This document shows positions 1-5,984 of a stretch of 5,984 nucleotides of DNA, one piece after another (the stretch's first letter is position 1; each line of letters opens with the position of its first letter). Under the pieces are notes generated by a model, which saw nothing but the letters and a program-made list of their open reading frames with translations, did not search any database and was not told where the DNA came from. The translations under genes were made by a program, and so were the position numbers. This DNA comes from Clostridia bacterium BRH_c25 (lineage in GTDB: Bacteria > Bacillota_A > Clostridia > Lutisporales > Lutisporaceae), in assembly GCA_001515955.1 (NCBI GenBank), contig LOES01000247.1, positions 1 through 5,984 on the forward strand, written 5' to 3'.

Positions 1-1
1 C

Positions 2-958
2 ACTTACACCTGTGACGGTTTGAGGCCAGGTACACAGCACACCCTGAGAGTAAGGGCAAGAGGCAATTACGGAACAAGTAACTGGAGCATCCCTGTCAAT
101 GAATCAACCATAAGGTATGAGTCTGGGATACCATATATTTCCGGGATTGTGGAAAAAGACCTTATTGTACTGATATGGAATCCGATGGATGGTGCAACAG
201 GCTATGATCTGGAGGCAGACGGAACGGTTATTGAGAATATTGCAGCTGCATCATACAGGCATATCGGACTATCTCCGGGCACACAGCATACATACAGAGT
301 GAGAGTAAGGGATGGTTCAGGCACAGGTGATTGGAGCAGGACATTAACCACAATAACCATGTCTGAGACCCCGGCAACCCCTACAAACGTAACGGCATCA
401 TCAAGCATGACCTCTATACTCATCACCTGGGACAAGGTGACAGCTGCAGATGGGTATGAGATAGAAGTAGACGGAGTGGCCGTAGATGCCGGAACAGGCA
501 GCAGCTACCTGCATGGCAGTCTTTCACCGGATACTACCCACACATACAGAGTAAGAGCTAAAAATCTGGGAGGCTTCAGCCCATGGAGCGAGCTATTAAG
601 CAAAGCAACTGTAAGCTCAGTACAGACATATAACCTGGACTGTGCAGCAGGAGATGAATTCAACCTCATGCTTTCGGCAGCAAACATACAGGACCTGGGC
701 AATTACTCCTTTACAGTAAGCTACAATGTAGAGGACTTCGATGTGACAGATCTTTGCGGGCTGACGCCGAGGATAGATACTTCAGCAGGCAGTATAACCG
801 GGACAGATATACAGATCACACAATACGAGCCGGGAACGATAGTATTCACAAAGACAAGCTCTACACAGACCTATGAGGTATGGTCGGGAATTGTAAACAG
901 CATTAAGTTCAAGGCGAAGCATGATGGAATGATGACCATTACATACAGTATTAATTAG
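2..958 (+). CDS. FnIII-repeat secreted/surface protein, 3' end only (5' part lies outside the window)
   Basis: The reading frame is open from the left edge to a TAG stop at 956-958, giving 318 visible residues. The in-frame TTG at 20 is not a real start, because the codons before it (TYTCDG) continue a module that is also present inside the next gene. Visible modules are the end of one FnIII domain (2-118), two further FnIII domains (119-367 and 368-616), and a C-terminal module of 113 residues (617-955). The FnIII calls rest on the repeated pattern of a strand with GYxxExDG, then YxHxxLSPGTxHTYRVR, then a WS near the end of each unit. The protein is presumably exported and has a binding or spacer role, as FnIII arrays in bacterial extracellular proteins usually do; no catalytic domain is visible. 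It is a paralogue of the following gene, to which it aligns without gaps, and it ends 24 bases before that gene's start, so co-transcription is likely. Its N-terminal architecture and total length cannot be known from here. Confidence 0.95.
   Translation, partial: TYTCDGLRPGTQHTLRVRARGNYGTSNWSIPVNESTIRYESGIPYISGIVEKDLIVLIWNPMDGATGYDLEADGTVIENIAAASYRHIGLSPGTQHTYRVRVRDGSGTGDWSRTLTTITMSETPATPTNVTASSSMTSILITWDKVTAADGYEIEVDGVAVDAGTGSSYLHGSLSPDTTHTYRVRAKNLGGFSPWSELLSKATVSSVQTYNLDCAAGDEFNLMLSAANIQDLGNYSFTVSYNVEDFDVTDLCGLTPRIDTSAGSITGTDIQITQYEPGTIVFTKTSSTQTYEVWSGIVNSIKFKAKHDGMMTITYSIN
2..958 (+). repeat. Long direct repeat, unit 1 (paralogous with 3575-4531)
   Basis: Every codon of this segment pairs with the 3' end of the next gene at a constant offset of 3573 bases. 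I found no insertion or deletion over the 957 bases. Protein similarity is highest in the last 200 residues (about 83%) and lower around 109-200. The repeat marks a gene duplication or a later exchange between the two genes. Confidence 0.9.
617..955 (+). other. Conserved C-terminal module, copy 1 (possibly cohesin/CBM-like)
   Basis: This segment encodes the last 113 residues of the upstream protein. It starts at SVQTYNLDCAAGDEFNL and ends at ITYSIN just before the stop. The pattern GDEFNLxLSAxxIQD, YSFTVSYxVEDFxV and GIVNSxxFKAK resembles the beta-sandwich layout of cohesin or carbohydrate-binding modules, but the match is by eye and loose. Two cysteines (in DCAAG and DLCGL) are kept in both copies. 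The same module closes the next protein with 94 of 113 residues identical by hand count. Confidence 0.7.
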
Positions 959-970
959 AAATATGAAATT

Positions 971-977
971 GGGAGGG
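971..977 (+). promoter_or_regulatory. Ribosome binding site of the 1182-residue FnIII protein
   Basis: GGGAGGG lies 5 bases before the ATG at 983, close to the ideal Shine-Dalgarno core and spacing. It fixes the start of the large FnIII gene and lies in the 24-base gap after the upstream stop codon. The gap has no room for a promoter or a terminator hairpin, which supports translation from a transcript that also carries the upstream gene. Confidence 0.85.
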
Positions 978-982
978 ATAGT

Positions 983-3900
983 ATGATAACAAATAAGTTC
1001 AAAAACCAGATAAAAAGGATAATAGTTTTTGTTATTTGCTTAATAATTGGACTCAATACTACCATGAGTTTTAACGGATATTCTTCATCTAATAAACATT
1101 TTGTACGGTTAGGCATTGAAAATGTTTGGGCAGCTCCTGTTGCATATAATATTGAAGCTTTTACAGAATCAGGCTTAGCATGGCCAATTGGCTCAGGAGG
1201 ATGTGGAGTGACCTATGGGCCTGTATCGTTTTCGGGTGTCACATTTGATTCTACTGATGGTTCATTTACTCTTATGACATCTATGCCAGGCAGTTATTAT
1301 GTTACAGGTTACTATGTAAAAGATGGATCTATCGAGAGACAAGCATATGTGCGCATGAGTGTTAGAGGTAGTAATGGAGTGGAGTATATACTATATGAAG
1401 TTAATTCAACAAGTGCAAACCTTACTTACTATTATTTAAATAATAAAAATTTTTCTTATGTACTACCTTTAGGTGTTACTCCGGTATCTATCCACCTTCA
1501 ATTTATTGCTTACCGTGGAATTTCATATGGGCCAGATGTGTATTTACCCATAACTATAGCTAATGTCAGCCCAACAATAAACGTCACAACACCTTCATCT
1601 AATGGTACATTCAGCGAAGTAGCAGGATATAATACAATATCACTTCAAGGCAGTGTAAGCGACCCAAATACAGGAGATGTAATAACAACTAAATACAACA
1701 TAGACGGCGGAACTGCACAAACAGTCTCAGGTACAGTAACAACAAGCGGAAGCTTTACAACAACAAATATAAATGCTGGGAGCCTTTCAGAGGGGAACCA
1801 TACATTGAATGTATGGTGTTCGGATAATCAAGGAGCATCATCTGCAACAACTGCAATACCCTTCAAAGTAGACAAAACACCACCAACATTAGGTACAGTC
1901 ACCGTAACCTCAGCAACAAACAGCATAACAATATCCGGTTCAGCAACAGATGCTATTGCCGGTCTTGACTCTTATCCATATAGATATTCATTGTCAACAA
2001 AGCCTACGACAAATTGGTTGGCTCCTTCATCATCACCATACACATATGGCTCCCTTACTGCCAATACCCAATATACCGCAACCTTCGAAGCAAGAGACTC
2101 AAAAGGCCATACAGCAAGCAAGCAGCAGAGCATATATACAAAGGCTATAATGCCTACTGTCACAGTAAACAATCCAACCTCATATACACTGGATGTATCC
2201 ATGAGTGATGCAAACCCATCGACGACCCCATATCAGATCATTGTCAATACAAATAAGTATGTAACTCCCGAAGGGATACTGACAACCTCCCCGGTATGGA
2301 TAACCCCTGCCGGAAAGAAGATAACAGTAAAAGGACTTACACCCCAAACCACCTATACCTTCCGGGTAAAAGCCAAAAACGGCAATGAGGTGGAGACCAC
2401 ATTAAGCTCATCGACAAGTGGTACGACCCTTATGGCACCTCCTGCCGCACCTGTGAATATAATAGCCACTGCAACGGCTAACACAATCAAAGTGTCGTGG
2501 GATGCAGTACCCACAGCCACAGGCTATGAGATAGAAGCTGACGGAATTACAGTTAATGCGGGTACGGGCACCACATACACCCATACAGGACTTAACCCGG
2601 GAACACCCCACACCTACAGAATAAGAGGAACAAACGAAGGGGGACCGGGCAGCTGGAGCACAGCAATAGAAAAATCAACCCTTCCAAGCGCACCGGGAAT
2701 ACCTGCAAACCTGACTGCAATACCCTTAAGCACATCAGTAACAGTAACCTGGAATAACGTACCCGGAGCCACCGGCTATGACATAGAAGTAAATGGTGCT
2801 CTGGTGAATAACGGACCAAATACCAACTACAGGCACACAAGCCTTACACCGGGGACAAGCCACAGCTACAGAGTAAGAAGCATAAATGCAGGAGACAAGA
2901 GCGGCTGGAGCAATACCGTCACAGTAACCACACTGATTGAATCCGCCCCGGTACCTGTGAACCTGGAAACAACATCCTCCAAAAATCAAATAGCAATAAC
3001 CTGGGACTCTGTAGACGGAGCCACAGGCTATGAAATAGAGGTAGATGGAGTAAGAATAGACAACAACACAAAGACATCATACACCCACAGCAGCCTGAAC
3101 CCGGGCACAGAGCACAGGTACAGGGTAAGAGCCAAAAGGGGCGTTACAGTATCAGACTGGAGCTCCATGGTGATGGCTGCAACACTGACAGGGGAGTTCG
3201 GCACACCATCGAACTTCAAGGCATATGCAGAGGATACATATGTATCATTGACCTGGGATGCTGTAACAGATGCAGTAAGCTATGCTGTTGAAATAGACGG
3301 GAATATAGTAAGTAACGATATAGACAACTTCTGCATGCATGAAGGTCTTGAACCCTATACAACCCACAGGTACAGGGTAAGGGCAAGCAGTGAAACAGAG
3401 ACCAGTGACTGGAGTGATATGCTGACGGTGACCACATTCACACTTCCCACCCCAAAGAACATAACGGCAGCAGCCTCGGAAACCTCAATAGAGACAGTAT
3501 GGGAAGCAGTATACGGAGCAGAAGCCTACGACCTTGAATTTGATGGGACAATAATATCCGGCATATCGGATACCGCATATACCTGCGACGGGCTAAGGCC
3601 GGGCACACAGCACAGCTTGAGCGTAAGAGCCAGGGGCAGCTACGGAACAAGCAACTGGAGCATACCCCTTAACCAATCAACCGTATCCGGCGGATCAGAC
3701 ACAATATCCCTATCCGGCATAGCAAGAAAGAACACAATAACCCTGCTGTGGAAGCAGGCTGATGACGTTCAAAGCTATGACCTGGAAATCGACGGAGCTG
3801 TGACAGAAGCTATAGAAGGTACATCCTACCTGCACAGCAGCCTATCTCCGGGTACACAGCATACATACAGAATCAGAACAAGAAACGAGTCAGGCACAGG

Positions 3901-4531
3901 AGAGTGGAGCAGCACCTTCACAGCGGTCACAATGTCTGAAACCCCTGCCACACCGACCAACATAACAGCATCATCCAACATGACCTCCATACTCATCACC
4001 TGGGACAAGGTAACAGCCGCAGAGGGCTATGAAATAGAAATAGACGGAGTAGTCGCAGATAACGGAACAGGCAGCAGCTACCTGCACAGCAGCCTCTCAC
4101 CGGATACAACCCACACCTACAGAATAAGAGCCAAAAACCCGGGAGGTTACAGTCCATGGAGTGAACTGTTGAACAAAACTACCATAAGCTCAGTCCAGAC
4201 CTACAACATCGACTGTGCGGCAGGAGACGAATTCAACCTGATACTTTCGGCAGCCGGCATACAGGACATGAGCGATTACTCATTCACAGTGAGTTACGAC
4301 GTAGAGGACTTCGAAGTGACAGACCTCTGCGGGCTTACCCCAAGAATAGACACGGCAACAGGAGACATAACAGGGACAGATATAAAGATTACACAGTATG
4401 AACCGGGGACAATAGTATTCACAAAGACAAGCTCTGCACAGACCTATGAGGTATGGTCGGGGATTGTGAACAGCGTCAGGTTTAAGGCTAAGCGTGATGG
4501 TCAGTTAGAAATTACATATAGCATCAACTAG
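983..4531 (+). CDS. Large secreted multidomain protein: unassigned head, Ig-like domain, FnIII array and conserved C-terminal module
   Basis: This is a complete 1182-residue protein starting at ATG 983 behind a strong ribosome binding site. Residues 1-50 look like an export signal: lysines and an arginine at 5-12, a hydrophobic core at 13-24, and a possible VWA/AP cleavage site at 50/51. Residues 55-195 form a Tyr/Ser/Gly-rich, apparently all-beta domain that I do not recognise. Residues 197-298 look Ig-like, with SVSDPNTGD and a closing FKVDKTPPT linker. Residues 300-389 and 390-483 are divergent FnIII-like domains. Seven regular FnIII modules follow, at about 485, 570, 655, 739, 822, 904 and 987 (82-85 residues each), with a recurrent TWDxVxGATGYEIEVDG and LxPGTxHxYRVRA. 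Residues 1070-1182 are the C-terminal module shared with the upstream gene. No LPXTG motif, SLH domain or enzyme motif is seen, so binding, adhesion or surface scaffolding is the likely role, by inference. It is followed 64 bases later by a subtilisin-like protease gene. The first ~580 bases are much more AT-rich than the rest. Confidence 0.96.
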   Translation: MITNKFKNQIKRIIVFVICLIIGLNTTMSFNGYSSSNKHFVRLGIENVWAAPVAYNIEAFTESGLAWPIGSGGCGVTYGPVSFSGVTFDSTDGSFTLMTSMPGSYYVTGYYVKDGSIERQAYVRMSVRGSNGVEYILYEVNSTSANLTYYYLNNKNFSYVLPLGVTPVSIHLQFIAYRGISYGPDVYLPITIANVSPTINVTTPSSNGTFSEVAGYNTISLQGSVSDPNTGDVITTKYNIDGGTAQTVSGTVTTSGSFTTTNINAGSLSEGNHTLNVWCSDNQGASSATTAIPFKVDKTPPTLGTVTVTSATNSITISGSATDAIAGLDSYPYRYSLSTKPTTNWLAPSSSPYTYGSLTANTQYTATFEARDSKGHTASKQQSIYTKAIMPTVTVNNPTSYTLDVSMSDANPSTTPYQIIVNTNKYVTPEGILTTSPVWITPAGKKITVKGLTPQTTYTFRVKAKNGNEVETTLSSSTSGTTLMAPPAAPVNIIATATANTIKVSWDAVPTATGYEIEADGITVNAGTGTTYTHTGLNPGTPHTYRIRGTNEGGPGSWSTAIEKSTLPSAPGIPANLTAIPLSTSVTVTWNNVPGATGYDIEVNGALVNNGPNTNYRHTSLTPGTSHSYRVRSINAGDKSGWSNTVTVTTLIESAPVPVNLETTSSKNQIAITWDSVDGATGYEIEVDGVRIDNNTKTSYTHSSLNPGTEHRYRVRAKRGVTVSDWSSMVMAATLTGEFGTPSNFKAYAEDTYVSLTWDAVTDAVSYAVEIDGNIVSNDIDNFCMHEGLEPYTTHRYRVRASSETETSDWSDMLTVTTFTLPTPKNITAAASETSIETVWEAVYGAEAYDLEFDGTIISGISDTAYTCDGLRPGTQHSLSVRARGSYGTSNWSIPLNQSTVSGGSDTISLSGIARKNTITLLWKQADDVQSYDLEIDGAVTEAIEGTSYLHSSLSPGTQHTYRIRTRNESGTGEWSSTFTAVTMSETPATPTNITASSNMTSILITWDKVTAAEGYEIEIDGVVADNGTGSSYLHSSLSPDTTHTYRIRAKNPGGYSPWSELLNKTTISSVQTYNIDCAAGDEFNLILSAAGIQDMSDYSFTVSYDVEDFEVTDLCGLTPRIDTATGDITGTDIKITQYEPGTIVFTKTSSAQTYEVWSGIVNSVRFKAKRDGQLEITYSIN
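1145..1567 (+). other. Region encoding an unassigned N-terminal beta-rich domain
   Basis: This segment encodes about residues 55-195 of the large FnIII protein, between the export signal and the Ig-like domain. It is rich in Tyr, Ser, Gly and Val, with alternating hydrophobic strands (for example GSYYVTGYYVKDG and ANLTYYYLNNKNFSYVLPL) and a single Cys in GSGGCGVTYG. It does not follow the FnIII pattern seen later in the protein and I do not recognise a family. As the outermost part of a repeat stalk it is the best candidate for a specific binding head, but that is inference. Its DNA is distinctly AT-rich compared with the FnIII array. Confidence 0.6.
2435..4189 (+). repeat. Array of seven tandem FnIII-coding repeats (about 250 bases each)
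   Basis: The seven units begin near 2435, 2690, 2945, 3197, 3446, 3692 and 3941. Each encodes 82-85 residues with the same strand order: a Trp in TWD, a GYxxExDG strand, YxHxxLxPGTxHxYRVRA, and a closing WS. Units 5 to 7 are the ones also found in the upstream paralogue. Unit 4 departs from the PGT turn (EPYTTH), and unit 7 has SPDTTH there. The array is protein-coding and should fold as a chain of beta-sandwiches acting as a stalk. Related units in tandem could recombine and change array length. Confidence 0.9.
3575..4531 (+). repeat. Long direct repeat, unit 2 (paralogous with 2-958)
   Basis: This is the second copy of the gap-free repeat, covering the end of FnIII unit 5, units 6 and 7, and the C-terminal module up to and including the TAG stop. 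The positions of the two stop codons correspond exactly. The best-preserved DNA is 4412-4461, which differs from 839-888 at a single base. Confidence 0.9.
4190..4528 (+). other. Conserved C-terminal module, copy 2 (possibly cohesin/CBM-like)
   Basis: This segment encodes residues 1070-1182 of the large FnIII protein. It matches copy 1 without gaps, with 19 differences in 113 residues, many of them conservative. Cys1078 and Cys1116 are conserved and could form a disulfide after export. Its position at the extreme C-terminus of both proteins fits a role in surface attachment, sorting or partner binding, but nothing in the sequence proves which. Confidence 0.7.
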
Positions 4532-4583
4532 TACTTATTAACACGAGACAAAAATGCTTGAAATGTTGATATATATGAAGAGA

Positions 4584-4589
4584 AAGGTG
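4584..4589 (+). promoter_or_regulatory. Ribosome binding site deciding the start of the subtilisin-like protease
   Basis: AAGGTG ends 6 bases before the ATG at 4596. The same frame is open further upstream, with ATG codons at 4554, 4563, 4575 and 4590. None of these has a comparable purine-rich site at a proper distance; the site would overlap or touch the one at 4590. The choice of 4596 also gives a classic MKK export-signal start. Confidence 0.7.
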
Positions 4590-4595
4590 ATGGAT

Positions 4596-5984
4596 ATGAA
4601 AAAACTTCAACGGACTCTGTGTAAAGCCATTGCATTCGTTTTCCTGCTATCCAACCTGTTGGTGTCAATACCTGCTGTAGAAATAGTATTTGCTGCGGAC
4701 AAGCCTGAAAAGGAAGTCAAGGATATAAAAATAAAATATGAAGACAGGGAAAAAACAGAAGTAATCGTCAAATACAAAGCGGGCAAGCTTAAGGATGATG
4801 TCAAAAATCGTGTAAAACAAAGCCTGAAGCTTGAAAAAATGGATAACAAAAAAAGATACAGCAGGTTCAACATAGATATAATGGAGATCGGAAAAACAGA
4901 TGACATGAACAAGGTCATCAACATGCTAAAAAGCGACCCTGACGTAGAATATGTCCAGCCCAACTACAAGCTGGAAATACAGGCACTGCCCACCGATACC
5001 AGATTCAACGAACAGTGGGGGCTTCTAAACACCGGGCAGGAAGTAGAAGGCCATACCGGTAGAACAGGTGTCGACATCAACGCAGTCAATGCCTGGAATA
5101 CCACAAAGGGCTCAGCCTCTGTAGTAGTAGGTATCCTGGATACAGGCATAGATATAGACCATAAGGATCTGAAGAATTCTATCTTCGTAAACACCGGAGA
5201 AATACCGGGAAACGGCATTGACGATGACAACAACGGCTATATCGATGATGTAAACGGCTGGGACTTCGTAAACGCGGACAATACCGTATATGATTCCGCA
5301 AGCCTTGATTTGCACGGGACCCATGTGGCCGGCATAATAGCCGCCGGAGCCAACAATGAAGGCATAAGCGGTGTGGCACCCAATGTCAAGCTGCTGCCTT
5401 TAAAATTCATAAACGGGAACTGGGGCTACACCTGTGACGCAATAGACGCTATAGAGTATGCAATGAACATGGGCGTAAAAATAATCAACTGCAGCTTTGG
5501 GGGTACCGACAACAACTTTGCATTAAAAGACACAATGGTCAACAGCGGAATTCTTTACGTCTGCTCGGCAGGAAACAGGGGCGCAGACGTATCCGTATCT
5601 CCTGTATATCCGGCATGCTTCAACATACCCAATGTACTTTCTGTGGCATCCATAGACAGCATGGGTGTGATCTCACCCTACTCCAGCTATGGGAACAAAA
5701 TACATGTTGCTGCACCGGGGATAAATATACTAAGCACGACTCCCGGCAACACCTATGACTATTCTTCAGGCACATCGGTATCGGCTCCTTTTGTAACAGG
5801 TGCTGCAGCACTGCTGAAAAGCTATGCCCCCAGCCTTAACTATGAACAATTGTCTGCGAGGATAAAAGCCAATGCAGTACCATGTACAAACCTGCAGGGC
5901 AAGGTTTCTTCCGGGGGCAGGGTGGATGCATATGCTGCGCTTACAAACACAAAACCCCCTGCCGATACATATACAGGCCCCGGA
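4596..5984 (+). CDS. Secreted subtilisin-like serine protease (peptidase family S8), 5' part; 3' end outside the window
   Basis: This is an extracellular endopeptidase precursor, open to the right edge with 463 codons visible. Residues 1-34 are an export signal (MKKLQRTLCK, a hydrophobic stretch, then VFA/AD). Residues 35-131 look like an inhibitory propeptide, with EVIVKYK near the start and DPDVEYVQPNYKLEI at the end, as in fervidolysin-type subtilases. The mature enzyme probably begins near PTDTRFNEQWGL (132-143). All catalytic residues are present: Asp182 in GILDTGID, His240 in DLHGTHVAG, oxyanion Asn327 in CSAGNRG and Ser394 in SSGTSVSAPFVTG. The loop DDDNNGYIDD (209-218) resembles a calcium site. 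The catalytic domain closes near 450 and the visible end (KPPADTYTGPG) looks like a linker, so further C-terminal domains are likely. Five cysteines in the mature part (280, 299, 323, 341, 430) are many for such an enzyme. The gene lies 64 bases after the large FnIII gene with no terminator seen; it could process or release those surface proteins, which is inference. Confidence 0.97.
   Translation, partial: MKKLQRTLCKAIAFVFLLSNLLVSIPAVEIVFAADKPEKEVKDIKIKYEDREKTEVIVKYKAGKLKDDVKNRVKQSLKLEKMDNKKRYSRFNIDIMEIGKTDDMNKVINMLKSDPDVEYVQPNYKLEIQALPTDTRFNEQWGLLNTGQEVEGHTGRTGVDINAVNAWNTTKGSASVVVGILDTGIDIDHKDLKNSIFVNTGEIPGNGIDDDNNGYIDDVNGWDFVNADNTVYDSASLDLHGTHVAGIIAAGANNEGISGVAPNVKLLPLKFINGNWGYTCDAIDAIEYAMNMGVKIINCSFGGTDNNFALKDTMVNSGILYVCSAGNRGADVSVSPVYPACFNIPNVLSVASIDSMGVISPYSSYGNKIHVAAPGINILSTTPGNTYDYSSGTSVSAPFVTGAAALLKSYAPSLNYEQLSARIKANAVPCTNLQGKVSSGGRVDAYAALTNTKPPADTYTGPG

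Noticed and set aside
20..22. TTG as the start codon of the first gene
   Set aside because: The frame is open to the left edge, and the residues before TTG match the interior of an FnIII module in the next gene, so the gene starts outside the window.
2435..4189. Regular ~250-base repeats as a CRISPR array or mobile repeat
   Set aside because: The repeats are in frame, encode FnIII domains, vary throughout, and have no constant short repeat with spacers.
4532..4595. Promoter or terminator in the gap before the protease gene
   Set aside because: TTAACA at 4538 and TTGAAA at 4558 have no good -10 box at 16-18 bases, and I found no stable hairpin with a T run.
4554..4595. Earlier in-frame ATG starts for the protease (4554, 4563, 4575, 4590)
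   Set aside because: None has a properly spaced ribosome binding site, and they would add residues ahead of a normal MKK signal-peptide start.
4607..5233. Two adjoining antisense open frames (about 118 and 89 codons)
   Set aside because: They lie opposite the subtilase signal, propeptide and catalytic Asp region, show no recognisable protein features, and are explained by the codon bias of the plus-strand gene.
5220..5249. Dockerin-like calcium motif in the protease
   Set aside because: There is only one such loop, it lies inside the catalytic domain between Asp182 and His240, and similar loops occur in this subtilase type; a dockerin would need two repeats.

Overview
The window reads as a piece of a low-to-mid GC Gram-positive anaerobe genome, most likely a clostridial bacterium (Bacillota, Clostridia). 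The support is heavy use of ATA, AGA and AGG codons, strong purine-rich ribosome binding sites, Gram-positive-type export signals, and large multidomain secreted proteins built from fibronectin type III (FnIII) modules. I cannot name the species.

All coding is on the plus strand, in three consecutive genes. (1) The 3' end of a gene (2-958, open at the left edge) encodes about three FnIII modules followed by a conserved C-terminal module. (2) A complete 1182-residue secreted protein (983-4531) has an export signal, an unassigned beta-rich N-terminal domain, an Ig-like domain, two divergent FnIII-like domains, seven canonical FnIII modules and the same C-terminal module. (3) The first 463 codons of a subtilisin-family (S8) secreted protease (from 4596, open at the right edge) contain an export signal, a propeptide and an apparently complete catalytic domain with Asp/His/Asn/Ser all present. 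The gaps are short (24 and 64 bases) with no terminator visible, so one transcription unit is plausible.

The first two genes are tandem paralogues. The whole visible part of gene 1 aligns without any gap to the 3' end of gene 2 at a constant offset of 3573 bases, and their last two modules are about 83% identical in protein. The first ~580 bases of gene 2 are far more AT-rich than the rest, which suggests a mosaic gene: a variable N-terminal head on a conserved FnIII stalk and C-terminal module.

All three products are expected outside the cytoplasm. A reasonable inference, not shown by the sequence, is a cell-surface or secreted adhesin-like pair made together with a protease that could mature or release them. 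I see no RNA gene, mobile element, CRISPR array or regulatory RNA, and no clear evidence for a wholly new system. The least explained parts are the N-terminal domain of gene 2 and the shared C-terminal module.
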